This document shows, piece by piece, positions 1 through 9,821 of a stretch of 64,000 nt of DNA. Source of the DNA: CAIWHR01 sp963713275 (lineage in GTDB: Bacteria; Pseudomonadota; Gammaproteobacteria; Burkholderiales; Casimicrobiaceae). Made by a program: the position numbers and the translations under genes. The stretch's first letter is position 1. Each line of letters opens with the position of its first letter. Location: NCBI GenBank assembly GCA_963713275.1, contig CAVQLG010000009.1, forward strand, positions 186,001 to 250,000, given 5' to 3'. The notes beneath the pieces are model-generated. The model searched no databases, was not told where the DNA came from, and was given only the letters and a program-made list of their open reading frames with translations.

Positions 1-85
1 CCCCCCCGTCGTGGTCGCAACGGGCCGGGGCCGGGGCGGCGGCCGGGGGCGAGGGATCGGCGGGCGGCATAGTTGTGGTGTTCAT
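1..85 (-). CDS. 5' end of an unidentified gene running off the window
   Basis: An ATG on the minus strand at 83-85 is preceded by a strong purine-rich ribosome binding site (AAGGAAAGGA, reading toward the start). About 28 codons are visible before the window ends: a short Thr-rich start (MNTTTMPP) followed by an Ala/Pro-rich stretch. Too little remains to assign a function. The good ribosome binding site is the main reason to think it is real. Confidence 0.45.
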   Translation of the reverse strand, partial: MNTTTMPPADPSPPAAAPAPARCDHDGG

Positions 86-404
86 TTCCTTTCCTTCGCG
101 CGCACCATGCGCGGTGCCGCTTGATTTGCAATTCCGATGCCAGCCCGCCGCCAGCGGCGCCGGTGATTGCCTGCCCCCGCGCCGATATCGTCACCGATCG
201 GGCGACCTTGACCATCGCTCGAATAGCGGGAGAAAACCGGCGCAATTCGGCGCCTCGCCTTCGATGACGATGTCATAAGGGCCGGAAAGCACAGGGTTTT
301 CCGGCGGCGGTGGCGCTGCCGTGAGGGGGCCACGTACCACGGCGCACACTGGCAGTAACACGGCACCGCAGTCACCGTGTCGTGCACATAATAAACATGG
401 GGTC

Positions 405-545
405 AGGTCTAGCATCATTGCACTACCTCTGCGCCGTCTATCGTGGGACTCGCGCGGGCCGCTCTCGCGCGCCACTCGCCCGGCGCGCGCGCTACGGCCA
501 GTCGTCGTGAAGTGAATCCCGAAATGCTCGGCGCTCTGCGGCGGG
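405..545 (-). pseudogene. C-terminal relic of a REP-associated (Y1/RAYT-type) transposase
   Basis: The minus-strand translation reads EHFGIHFTTTGR, which resembles the helix-turn-helix tail (HFGxHYSTVSR) at the C-terminus of many REP-associated tyrosine transposases, and ends in LDLTP, the usual read-through of the GGGGTCAG terminal motif. A GGGGTCAGGTCTAGC element sits at about 398-412. The same arrangement recurs near 13,730. The catalytic HUH/Tyr part is absent, so this is a terminal fragment. Family assignment is from memory of the tail motif only. Confidence 0.4.
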
Positions 546-672
546 CCGTTGCCACCGGCCCAGCCGGGGCCGAGGGCCGCTGCCCCCGCAGGCAAAGGCG
601 GCTCAAGTCGGCGGCGGCGCTGCCGTTATGGATGGAATCGCCCCGCATGACGGGAATGGATTTGGCCCCGGC

Positions 673-2329
673 ATGACCGACATCGTATCCACCAAGGACT
701 TGCGGCTCGGGATGTTCGTCGCCGAGCTGGACCGGCCATGGCTCGAAACATCGTTCCTGGTGCAGGGTTTCCTGGTTCAGGATCCGGCCCAGATCGACGC
801 CGTTCGCGCCTGTTGCCGCTTCGTCGGCATCGACCGGGCCCGCTCGGTCGGCGACGAGTACGCCGCACCCGCGCCGGCCCCGAAAGGCGTTGCGCCACCC
901 CCGCAGGGCCCGCCGAACGTGGTGTGGCAATCCTGCTCCCCTGCCGGGCTCGAAGCGGCCGGTAGCGGCGGGCAACTGTCGACACCACGCTTCATCGACG
1001 TGTTGCGCGCGTTGCGCCGTGCGCCGCCGCCGAGACCGGCCACCGGCAGCAGCGACCACGCGCCTGCCGGCGATGGCGCGGATGCCGGGCCGGCCGCCCC
1101 CTCGGGCGCGCTGGCCGCCGCGGGCCCGGTTGCCCGGCGCGCTTTCAACGTGCCGCCGCGGGATGCCGGCAGCGACGAGGGGCGCGAGCGCCCACGGGGC
1201 CCGGGGCGGGTCCTGCGCCTGGCCGGCGCATTGTCCGGCTGGGTCGCGCGCCTTCGGCTCCTGCGTGCCGCGGCCCAGAGCGACGGCGACACGCTGCCGC
1301 CGAATCCCGAACTGGAGGCGATCGTCGGCGGCCAGGCGCACGCGCGGCGCATCGCCGTCAACACCGTGTACTGGGACCGAACCCTGGTCGAGCAGGAACT
1401 GCTGCACAGCCGGGATGCGTTCTTCGAAACGCAGGACCTCATCCAAAACCTGGCCACGGAGATGGCGAAAGAGCGCGTGATCGACTTCGATCGCATACGC
1501 GATGCGGTGACGACCCTGACCGAAAGCATCGTGCGCAACCCCGACGCGCTGATGTGGCTGTCGAAGCTCAAGCGCACGGACAACTACACCTACGACCACG
1601 CGCTCGACGTCTCGGTGCACCTGATGGCGTTCGGCCGCCACCTCGGGCTTCCGCTCGACAAGCTGCATGTGCTCGGCCTCGCCGGATCTGATGCAGGACC
1701 TCGGCAAGATCAACCTCCCCCTCGCGCTGCTGAAGAAGACCGAGCCGCTGACGCCGGCGGAGCGTCAGGTGATGCGCCGCCACGTCGAATTGAGCTGCCT
1801 GATCCTCGCCGAGCAACCCGACCTTCCCGCCGAGGTGCTCGACATCGTCGCCAAGCACCACGAACGCATCAACGGCCACGGCTATCCGCGACAACTGGCC
1901 GGCGAGAAGCTCGGCCTGTTCGCGGAAATGGCGGGCATCGTCGACACCTATTGCGCGCTTGCGTCGGAGCGCCCCCACCGGCCGGCGCACGACCACCAGC
2001 GCGCGCTGGAGCGCATCTACAAGCAGCGCGGGCGCGGCTTCTCCGCTTCGCTGGTGCTCGAGTTCGTCCAGTACCTGGGCATCTATCCGGTCGGAACCCT
2101 GGTCGAACTCAACACCGGCGAGGTCGCGGTGGTGATCGCGCAGAACCGGATCAGGCGGCTGAGGCCGCGGGTATTGGTCTTGCTTGGACCGGACAAGTCG
2201 CTCAACCCGGTGCCGGCGCCGATCGACCTCATCTACGAGCCACCGAGCCCCGACGGGACGCCGTATCGCATCGTCCGCGCCCTGCGTCCCGGCGCCTACG
2301 GCCTCGACCCGCAGGAGTTCTATCTGTGA
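673..2329 (+). CDS. HD-GYP domain c-di-GMP phosphodiesterase-like protein (one frameshift)
   Basis: The N-terminus (MTDIVSTKDLRLGMFVAELD) is the DUF3391 type that precedes HD-GYP domains in cytoplasmic c-di-GMP phosphodiesterases. A long Ala/Pro-rich insertion follows, then an HD-GYP domain. The first ligand region YDHALDVSVHLM and the signature HHERINGHGYP are present. The HD dyad reads LMQDLGK where LxHDIGK is usual, so the key His is Gln. Homology switches frame at about 1688, where one extra base separates LGLAG from LMQDLGK. I chose ATG 673 because the conserved domain begins there; an upstream in-frame ATG exists at 628. The stop overlaps the start of the next gene (GTGA). A reduced or altered activity is possible if the Gln is real. 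Confidence 0.75.
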
Positions 2330-4158
2330 ACCACGGCGCTCTCCCACTCGCACCCGCCGGCGCGGCGGAAGCGAAGCGCGATCAGCACTACCGAATGCGC
2401 ATCGACCTCGGGGCGATCTCGAACAGCCTGTCCCGCTACGGGCTCGATGCGCGGGCGCGGTCCGCACTGCGGGCGTTCGACCGGTACTGCGGGAGTGAAC
2501 AGGCGCGCGAGGCACGCATCGCGGCGATGCGGGAGGCATTTCCGCCGCCCGCCAAGGGCACCACCGCCGAGGCTCACGGTCGATTCCTGGTGCTGCTCTC
2601 CGAGGTGCCCGGTCGCGATCTGGCCGGCCAGTGGCTCGACGATCTCCTGCGCGCCTGGCTCACGCTCTACGCCGCCGGCTGTTCGCCGGACTTGCCATCG
2701 CGAGTCTTGCGCCATCTCGTGGCGGGCGCGGCGACGCTGCTCGCGGGCGAGCGGGCAACACTCTCCCGGCTGGAGAGCGACATCCTCGTCGCATTGACCA
2801 ATGCCGGCTTCTTTCTGTGCGGCGTGCTCGCGGAAGCGGCGCATGGATACGACCTCTCCCGGCGGCGCGAAGTCGAGCTGTTCGACGCCGAGACGGCGTT
2901 GCCCAACGCGCGCCAGCTGCCGCAGGTCATCGACGAATGCATCGATGCGAACCCCAGCGCGATCACCGGGCTCCTCCTCGGCAACATCGAGGTCAGCGCG
3001 GCGACACTGGCGCTCGACGACGACACTCGGGATCGGCTGCATACGGCGTCGCTGACGCGAATCCGCGACTGCCTGCGCGAAGCCGACTTCGTGTTCCGCA
3101 CCGGACGCTCGGAGTTCGCGATCGTCCTTCCCGGGCTGCGCTCACCGGCGCAGGTCATGCTGGCTGCCGCCAAGGTCATCACCGCGATCGAGCGGCCGGT
3201 AATCGTCGGCCGTCGGCCGTTTGGCCTCACCGCACGGATCGGCGGCGTCCACGCTCCGGATAACGGATTCGATCCGCAGGGCCTGCTGCGCTGCGCGCGC
3301 CTCGCGATGCACGCGGCACGAGCGCAGGGCGAGCGCTGCACGCTCTTCGATGCCCGGATGCAGGCAGATGCAAGCCAGGAAATCGGGCTCGAGCAGGAGT
3401 TCCTCGTCGCGCTCGAAGGCGATCGGCTGCAGCTCCACTTCCAGCCCCAGATCGACACGGCGAGTCAGCGCTGCACCGGCGCCGAAGCGCTGCTGCGCTG
3501 GACGGCGCAAGATGGGCGTGCCGTCCCGGCGCCACGCATCATCGACATGGCCACCCGCATCGGCGCCCTGCCACGCCTCACGCGGTGGATCGTCAACGCG
3601 GCCTGCCGCGCCACCAGCGAGCTCTTGCGGGTCGATGCGGGACTGCAACTCAGCGTCAACCTCACCGCGGACGACCTGGGCGACCCCGACCTCGCGCGGG
3701 TCGTCAAGCAGTCTGCCGAGCTCTGGCGGGTGGATCCCGCAGCGCTCACCTTCGAGCTCACCGAGACGGCGATGCTCGCCAGCCAGGAGGGCGGCGCGCG
3801 GGTCTTGCGGGAGCTCCACGATCTGGGCGCGTCGACGGCGATCGACGATTTCGGCACCGGCTACTCGTCGGTGCTCAATCTGCGCATGTTGCCTTTCAAC
3901 GAGCTCAAGATCGACAAGTCGTTCGTCCAGCAGATGGTGCACTCACCCCAGGATCGCGAGATCGTCCGCTCGCTCATCCACCTTGCGCACGGCCTGCGGC
4001 TGGCGGTCGTCGCCGAGGGCGTGGAGGACACGCCGACCGTCGACCTGCTGCGCGACTACCGTTGCGAACGCCTGCAGGGGTACCTCTTCGGCAAGGCGCT
4101 GCCGTTGTCGCAGTTCGCCCGCTGGGTGGGGGAACGCCAGCGCGCGTACAGCGGTTGA
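2326..4158 (+). CDS. Degenerate-GGDEF/EAL c-di-GMP phosphodiesterase
   Basis: A GTG start at 2326 overlaps the stop of the HD-GYP gene, so the two are translationally coupled. An N-terminal helical region of about 180 residues is followed by a GGDEF-fold domain in which the active motif is GRSEF, so cyclase activity is not expected. The C-terminal EAL domain carries EALLRW, the glutamate-rich ELTETAML, DDFGTGYS, ELKIDKSF and AEGVED, which is the full set expected of an active c-di-GMP phosphodiesterase. No transmembrane segment is evident. With its neighbour it forms a two-gene unit for c-di-GMP breakdown. A GTP-sensing role for the degenerate GGDEF domain is known in other proteins and is only an inference here. 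Confidence 0.85.
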   Translation: MNHGALPLAPAGAAEAKRDQHYRMRIDLGAISNSLSRYGLDARARSALRAFDRYCGSEQAREARIAAMREAFPPPAKGTTAEAHGRFLVLLSEVPGRDLAGQWLDDLLRAWLTLYAAGCSPDLPSRVLRHLVAGAATLLAGERATLSRLESDILVALTNAGFFLCGVLAEAAHGYDLSRRREVELFDAETALPNARQLPQVIDECIDANPSAITGLLLGNIEVSAATLALDDDTRDRLHTASLTRIRDCLREADFVFRTGRSEFAIVLPGLRSPAQVMLAAAKVITAIERPVIVGRRPFGLTARIGGVHAPDNGFDPQGLLRCARLAMHAARAQGERCTLFDARMQADASQEIGLEQEFLVALEGDRLQLHFQPQIDTASQRCTGAEALLRWTAQDGRAVPAPRIIDMATRIGALPRLTRWIVNAACRATSELLRVDAGLQLSVNLTADDLGDPDLARVVKQSAELWRVDPAALTFELTETAMLASQEGGARVLRELHDLGASTAIDDFGTGYSSVLNLRMLPFNELKIDKSFVQQMVHSPQDREIVRSLIHLAHGLRLAVVAEGVEDTPTVDLLRDYRCERLQGYLFGKALPLSQFARWVGERQRAYSG

Positions 4159-4350
4159 CAGCAGCGGCCGGTTGCAAGCGCGACGAACTCGACCGGACGT
4201 CGTCGCGTGCGGCATCGAAGGCCAGGCGCTGGCGTGCGCACGACGCGGCCCGGCGAAACAGGCGCCGGCCCCGGTGTTGGGCGGATGGTTCGTTCCCGGG
4301 AGCCGCAACCGTCGCGGCCGCACGCCACGACGGGTTCTGCCGGCAGGGGT

Positions 4351-5385
4351 CTAATGTGGGACGGGATCCGCGGTGATCAGCTCCGCATAGCTCATCATCG
4401 GCAGCGGCGGGGGAAGATTCAACCGGCGCGCCGCCGGCATCCGGATCTGGTAGGAAAAGCGTTTCAGCGTCTCGACCGGAATCGACGCAGGCGGAAGCTT
4501 GCCAACCAGGATCTGTTCCGCCTTGAGCGCGGTGAGCTGGCCGACGTTGTAGTACGGACTCACCAGGCCCGACAGCGCGCCGGCCTGCATCAGTTGCTCG
4601 GTGGACGCAAAAGTCGGCAACCCGAGCTCCATGGCCACGGGAATGATGATCTCCTGGGCGAGCGTGCCGAGGAAGCTGTCCGGGGGCAGATACAGCCACT
4701 GCGCGCCGGCCTCCTTCAGTTCGCGCACAAGATCCGCCGCGCCTTCGGCCGTCGGTTTGCGGGTCGCGTCCAGGCGGAAGGTGCGCTCCACCAAGGAAAA
4801 CCCCGATTCGCGGCCAAGCCGGCGCAACTCCTCGATGGTGACCACCGAGTTCTTCTCGGTCGGCGTGTACAGAACCCCCAGCGTCTCGAACCGGCGGTAC
4901 GAGGCCATGGCCCGCATCTGGGTCGCGGTGGGCGCGACATGGGCTACCCCCGTGACGTTACGCCCGGAGGAGGCAACGTCCGGTACGATCTTGGCGAGCA
5001 CGGGCCCGGCCACGAGGGTGAAGACCACCGGCGTGTCGACGATGTGATGCCCGCTCACGACCCCGTCGTAGGGCCCGACGACGCCGAGCGTCACCGAAGT
5101 GCCCCAGGTGTAGATGAGGTCGGGCCGCGTGGCGCGGATCTCTTCGAGGAAGCCGGGCATGCGCGTCGGATCTCGGTTGAGATCGCGGTAGGTGATCTGC
5201 ACCGGAACCTTGCGCTTCGCCAGGTACTCCTCGAAGCCCCTCTCCACCTCGGTCATGCCCCGGAAGGTGATGGCATAGATCCGGAAGGGGCGTGCCGGCG
5301 CTGCGCGCGAGGGCAGCGCCGGCGCGGTCAGCGCGAATGCGGCGGCGGCGGTGAGCCAGCGTCGACGGTCGGGTCGGAACTGCAT
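4351..5385 (-). CDS. ABC-type periplasmic substrate-binding protein (PF04392-like)
   Basis: 344 residues. The start has a twin-arginine-like export signal (DRRRWLTAA followed by an Ala-rich hydrophobic stretch ending PSRAAP). The body resembles the ABC_sub_bind family (PF04392): IRATRPDLIYTWGT, then GRNVTGV, then LGVLYTPTEKNS and LPTFASTEQL. No permease or ATPase lies nearby; instead it is the last gene of a leftward unit with two membrane sensor-like proteins, 11 bases after the previous stop. That context suggests the protein delivers a ligand signal to the sensors rather than serving transport, as for other orphan binding proteins next to signalling genes. The ligand is unknown. Confidence 0.75.
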   Translation of the reverse strand: MQFRPDRRRWLTAAAAFALTAPALPSRAAPARPFRIYAITFRGMTEVERGFEEYLAKRKVPVQITYRDLNRDPTRMPGFLEEIRATRPDLIYTWGTSVTLGVVGPYDGVVSGHHIVDTPVVFTLVAGPVLAKIVPDVASSGRNVTGVAHVAPTATQMRAMASYRRFETLGVLYTPTEKNSVVTIEELRRLGRESGFSLVERTFRLDATRKPTAEGAADLVRELKEAGAQWLYLPPDSFLGTLAQEIIIPVAMELGLPTFASTEQLMQAGALSGLVSPYYNVGQLTALKAEQILVGKLPPASIPVETLKRFSYQIRMPAARRLNLPPPLPMMSYAELITADPVPH

Positions 5386-5396
5386 ACGTCATCCTC

Positions 5397-7524
5397 CTAC
5401 GGTTGTGGACTGGGGGCGAGGGACCATTGGGCACTGCGGCGCGCCGCCGCCATGAACAGCACGCCGCACAACGCTACCGCGGCGCCGATCGCGACGAAGC
5501 TGGGGCGATAGCCGAATTGGATCACGAGGGCGCCCGCGATCAGGGGTCCAAGCGCATTGCCGAAGCGCTCGAGCAGGCGGTACACGCCATAGACGGTACC
5601 CTCGCCCAACTCCGCGATCGCGGCGGCGCAGTGATCGCCGACCAGCGCGCTCTGCGCCGAGATCGACAGCGACTGCCCGAGGCCGATCAGGATCACGGCC
5701 ACGAACACCCAGCCGGCAGCGCCGCCGGCCAGCATGAGCAGCCCACCGAGACCCGAGACGAGCAGCCCGCCGCCCACGAGCCAGTGCATCCGCTCGCGGG
5801 TAGTGGCCAGCGCCGCCGTCAGCGGCGCCATCACGACCATGACCACCGCGTAGACCATCAGCACGCGTCCGGCCACAGCCTGCGTGGAGCCGATCGACAA
5901 GATGTACAGCGGCACCAGGTAGAAGCACACACCGGTGAGCAAGACCTTGGCCGGCATCGCAGCCAGGCCCGTGACGGTCATGAAGCGTGGGTTCAGGAGC
6001 AACGCGCCGATCTCGGCCAGGCGCGGTAGCCGGGTCGCCGCCGCGGCGGCCCGGTCCGGCTGGACATCGGGCATGAGCCGGATCACTGCGATGGACGCGG
6101 CAGCCAGCAACGCCGCGAGCACGAAGGTCGGCCGCACGCCGATGTTGTCGGCCAGGATGCCGCCGAGCGACGGTCCGCACACCGTGGCCGCCATGATCGC
6201 GCCCACGAACAGGGCGAAGCTGCGCGCCCGGCTGCCCGGCGCCGAGTGGTCCAGAACGTAGGCCTGCCCGGCCACGAACACCATGGCGTAGCCGAGCGCG
6301 CACAAGCGATCGCCAGACCAGCAGATCGAGCACGTTGTTGGCCATTGCGGTCGCAGCGAAGCCGACGCACGCAATGGCCGCGCCGATCAGCATCGGGCGC
6401 CGGTAACCAACGCGCTCGCAATACACGCCGAAGAAAGGCTGACCGAGCGCGACGATGAGCATGAACAACGCGATCGGCAGCCCGACCACGATCTGCGGCG
6501 ACAGCCCGGGCAGCGGCACGAGCAGGTCCTTCACATAGCCGGGCAGGAACGGACGCGTCAGCTCCTCGGCGAGGATGAACACGAACAGGGGCGCCCTCAC
6601 CTTCGCCAGCTGGCTCTCGTCGACGGTGGTGATGGTGGTGGTGGTGTCCGGGCCTTCCTCGCCGAATCGAAAGCGCGTCGCCAGCTGCTGGAGACCCGCG
6701 TGCGCCTTGGCGAGACCCGGGTGGCGCTCGTGCGCCGGCACCCGCCGGCCGTGCTCGATCTCCCGCGCCAATGCCGAATAGGCAGCGTTGACCCGGGCGA
6801 GGGTGGCGTTCATGAGCGCAAACAGCGACCCGAAGGCGCCCTCCGCGGAACCCAATTGCCGTCCCGCGAAGTTGCCGCAGGCTCCGCGTTCGAAGGCGTC
6901 GCCCAGGGTGCGTAGCGAGGCGTCGAGCTTGGCACCGGCGAGAAAATGGAGCAGCTCCAGCGTCAAGAAGAGCGAGACCACGAGCACGACCGTCACGTCG
7001 AAGAGCATTTCCAGCACGATGTTGTCGACGAACTGAACGTCGACCCCGATGTGCAGCATTCCTAGCGGCCGTTGCGGCGTGACGATGGGCAGCGTGACAA
7101 CGTACTGCTTGCCGACCCGGACGGCCTGCATCGCCGTGTCCGGCGCAGCCAGCAGCGCCAGCACGCTGCTGCTGCGGAAGTAATCGCCCGCGCCTGCAGG
7201 CGCCTGCAGGCGCTCGTGGAGGATGTCGCCGCGCTCGTTGGTGATGGCGATGTATGACACCTCGGGCGCCTCGGCCTTGACCTGGTCGAACTGCTCGTCG
7301 AAACCGTGGATCGCGCCGAAATCGATATCGTTCTCGACTGCCTTGAGCACGAGCGCGCGGATCGAGCCTCCGACGCTGTAGATCTTCTTGGCCAGTTCCG
7401 GCGCCAACGCGCGCTCGAACGCACGGTGGGACAGCATGGCGTTGGCCACCAAAGCGGCCAGCACGATGAGAGTCAGAACGCCTGCCAGGCGAAGGTAGAT
7501 GCTGCGCAGATAGCTGGTGCTCAT
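5397..7524 (-). CDS. Sensor domain fused to an MFS transporter (one frameshift)
   Basis: The N-terminus has a transmembrane segment (about residues 9-30), a periplasmic double-Cache/PAS-like region of roughly 120 residues with repeated statements such as SYIAITNERGDILHE, a second membrane segment (VTVVLVVSLFLTLELL), and a HAMP-like linker. A full MFS domain follows: LPGYVKDLLVPLPGLSP, then GQPFFGVYCERVGYRRP, a typical loop 2-3 motif. Homology changes frame near 6310 (NNVLDLLVWRSL continues as ALGYAMVFVAGQAYVLD in the other frame) and ends at 5397. Its start overlaps the stop of the upstream sensor gene (ATGA). The combination of an extracytoplasmic sensor with a transporter in one chain is unusual. 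Substrate unknown. Confidence 0.7.
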
Positions 7525-8288
7525 TCGGCGGCTCCTCGCTGCATGCGGCCCCGCAGGCCGGCGATCTCGCTCTCCACGGCGCGGACCGTCTCGGCGAAGC
7601 GCTGCGGCGCCATGCCGAAGATGCCCCGTCCGACCACCGCCGAGGCGCGCACCGGATCGGCAGCCCGCAGCGCCGATTCGACGGCGGCGACGTCGCGCGC
7701 CATCCGCCCCATGACGCCGAGCAGCGCGCAGGATGACAGCGCGGCCGAGACGGCGAACACGGCGAGCGACGCGATCACGAGCTCGCGCCCGATCTCGCGC
7801 ACGCTACGTTCCACGCGCTCGTTGGAGTAGCGCAGGGCGATGTACCCCATGGGCAGGCCAAGGTTGTTCTCGATCGCGACGCCCGCAGCCGATTCGGTTG
7901 CGCCTTCGACGAACCATTCCCCACTGCTCGCCTTCTTCGCCGCGGCAACCCAGGTCGAGGGCACCGAGCGCGCCGCGCGCAGGCGGTCGGTGCTGTACAG
8001 CATCCGGCCCTCGGTGTCGAAGACGTCGATGCCCACGATGTAGTCGTCGGTCGAGCGCTCGCGTTCGAGCGTACCCGGCAGCGTCCCGATGTCGGCGAAC
8101 TCCAGGCCGAGCAGCAACGAGGACTGGATGGCTCTCTCCACCATTCTGCCGGTGACGACGATGCGCTCCTTAACGAGCTCATGCACGGTGCTGCGGTACT
8201 TGAAGTAATTGAGCAGCCCGGCCATCCCGACGGCAAAGCCGCACACCAGCACGGCGACCACCATCATTCTGCCCTTCGTCGATTCCAT
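7521..8288 (-). CDS. Membrane-anchored sensor-like protein (two TM, periplasmic domain)
   Basis: About 255 residues from ATG 8288 (MESTKGRMMVVAVLVCGF). A first membrane segment lies at residues 8-28, a periplasmic domain of about 130 residues contains IVGIDVFDTEGRMLYSTD, a Cache/PAS-like strand pattern, and a second membrane segment (LVIASLAVFAVSAALSSCALLG) is followed by a short cytoplasmic tail. No kinase, cyclase or methyl-accepting domain is present, so output must come from a partner. The stop overlaps the start of the sensor-MFS gene (ATGA), and the periplasmic part resembles the sensor half of that protein. An upstream in-frame start at 8378 would add a basic non-hydrophobic leader and is less likely. 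Confidence 0.65.
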   Translation of the reverse strand: MESTKGRMMVVAVLVCGFAVGMAGLLNYFKYRSTVHELVKERIVVTGRMVERAIQSSLLLGLEFADIGTLPGTLERERSTDDYIVGIDVFDTEGRMLYSTDRLRAARSVPSTWVAAAKKASSGEWFVEGATESAAGVAIENNLGLPMGYIALRYSNERVERSVREIGRELVIASLAVFAVSAALSSCALLGVMGRMARDVAAVESALRAADPVRASAVVGRGIFGMAPQRFAETVRAVESEIAGLRGRMQRGAAE

Positions 8289-8571
8289 GGCTTCGGCCCC
8301 CCTGTCGCGGTTGCCCGCGGGCGGCGCTTCGCCGCGGCCCCGGGCCCTGGTGGCAGTTATCGGCCGGAACGCCTGCAACTTGAGCGCTGCGCGCGGGCAA
8401 AGGCGGGGCGCCGGATCGCGCGCGTCGTCCCCTCAAGTTTTCGCCGCGGCTGTCGATACACGGACCGTCGACTGCCGGTTGCCGGCGGCGACAGGCGTGC
8501 CGCAGCGCCGCGCCGCGGCGCGCGCGGAAAGGTCGCATCCGCAGCAGCCGAACAAGTTGAAGGGAACAACG

Positions 8572-8652
8572 ATGCAGAACGACTGCCGAGCCCGTTGGGG
8601 CGGCAAGGTCCGTCGAGGTCCGGTGGCGTTGCCGTGGAGGTCGCGCGCATGA
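8572..8652 (+). CDS. Possible 26-residue leader peptide coupled to the hydrolase gene
   Basis: An ATG at 8572 follows a good ribosome binding site (GAAGGGA) and opens a 26-codon frame starting MQNDCRARWGG. Its TGA overlaps the ATG of the alpha/beta hydrolase (ATGA at 8649-8652). The overlap suggests translational coupling. The peptide is rich in Arg and Trp and resembles nothing I know; it could be a leader or only a chance frame. Confidence 0.3.
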   Translation: MQNDCRARWGGKVRRGPVALPWRSRA

Positions 8653-9800
8653 AATCGGCGTTGGACCTCGTGCGGCGTGACGTCGCCGCGGCAGACGCGG
8701 TGCCGGGCGGATCGGTCGACGTCGCCTGGGAACCGCCGGTGACCGGCCAGCGCCATGCTCTGGCGAACTGGAATCAGTATATGGCGACGGCCAGCCGTGT
8801 GGTCGGCCGCTTCCACGGCCAGTTCGCGCTGAACCGGTTCGAGTATGAACACCCCACCCGGCTGCAGCCGGGCACGCCGCGGCGCCTGAAGCGGGCCTAC
8901 AAGGTCAGCGTCGCCTACGCGGATTGGGGCCCGGCCGACGCGCCGGTCGTGCTGTGCTGTGGCGGCGTGGCGAACGTGGCGATGCGCTTCAGCTATCTCG
9001 CGGCCGACCTGGGTGACGCGTTTCGCGTGATCTGCATGGACTGGCTCGGTCGTGGGCGCTCGGGCTGGTTGGCGGCCGAGGACGACTACTCGCTGGCCAC
9101 CTACGCCGAGCAGTTGCGGCAGATGATCGCGCACCTCGGCGGCAGGCCCGTGACCTTGCTCGGTTCGTCGATGGGCGGCAGCGCGGCGATCGAACTGATT
9201 GCCCGCCGACCAAGCCTCGTCAACCGCCTCATCCTCAACGACGTCGGGCCGCACATCCAGGCGCGCCGGCGCAGGCGGCGCGCCGACACCGTCGCGCGTC
9301 ACTACGTATTTCGCGATCCCGCGGACGCGCTGCGCAAGATCGGTGCGGCGCAGAAGAACGACGGTCCGGTGAGCGATGACATCCGTTTCCACCTCACCTT
9401 CCACCAGACGCGCTGGTCGGACGAGGAAGGTGGGCGGGTCTACCGCCACGACGTGCGCGCGATGCAGGCGTACCGGCGCGCCGCGCAGCGCAGTCTGCTG
9501 CAGTGGGAGCAGTGGAGGCGCGTGCGCTGCCCAATCCTGCTGATCCACGGCCTGCAGTCCGATGCGCTGTTCGACCGGACGATCCGACGCATGGCGCGCG
9601 CTCGAACCATCGCGATCATGCACATCCCCGACACGGGCCACACCCCGCTGCTCGCGGATCGCAACCAGATCTGGTTCGTCCGCCAATGGCTGCTCGGCAA
9701 CGCGACGGAAGGCGGCGAGTGGACCGTCCTGCACGCGCCGCCGCGAGACCCGTACCCGGGCAACCCGATCCCCTTTGCGCCGGCGAGCGCGCTGCGCTGA
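8649..9800 (+). CDS. Alpha/beta-hydrolase fold protein
   Basis: 383 residues from ATG 8649, preceded by GGAGG at a good distance. The first 75 residues are outside the hydrolase core; the core begins at YKVSVAYADWGP. Visible motifs are MDWLGRGRSG (oxyanion/strand 4 region), the nucleophile elbow LLGSSMGGSAA (Ser near residue 174), an acid candidate in HGLQSDALFD, and the C-terminal His in DTGHTP. The substrate cannot be read from the motifs. It heads a rightward unit with the phosphatase-fold gene 21 bases downstream and then the hybrid kinase. Confidence 0.8.
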   Translation: MKSALDLVRRDVAAADAVPGGSVDVAWEPPVTGQRHALANWNQYMATASRVVGRFHGQFALNRFEYEHPTRLQPGTPRRLKRAYKVSVAYADWGPADAPVVLCCGGVANVAMRFSYLAADLGDAFRVICMDWLGRGRSGWLAAEDDYSLATYAEQLRQMIAHLGGRPVTLLGSSMGGSAAIELIARRPSLVNRLILNDVGPHIQARRRRRRADTVARHYVFRDPADALRKIGAAQKNDGPVSDDIRFHLTFHQTRWSDEEGGRVYRHDVRAMQAYRRAAQRSLLQWEQWRRVRCPILLIHGLQSDALFDRTIRRMARARTIAIMHIPDTGHTPLLADRNQIWFVRQWLLGNATEGGEWTVLHAPPRDPYPGNPIPFAPASALR

Positions 9801-9821
9801 ACGCGGTCACGTCAGACGACA

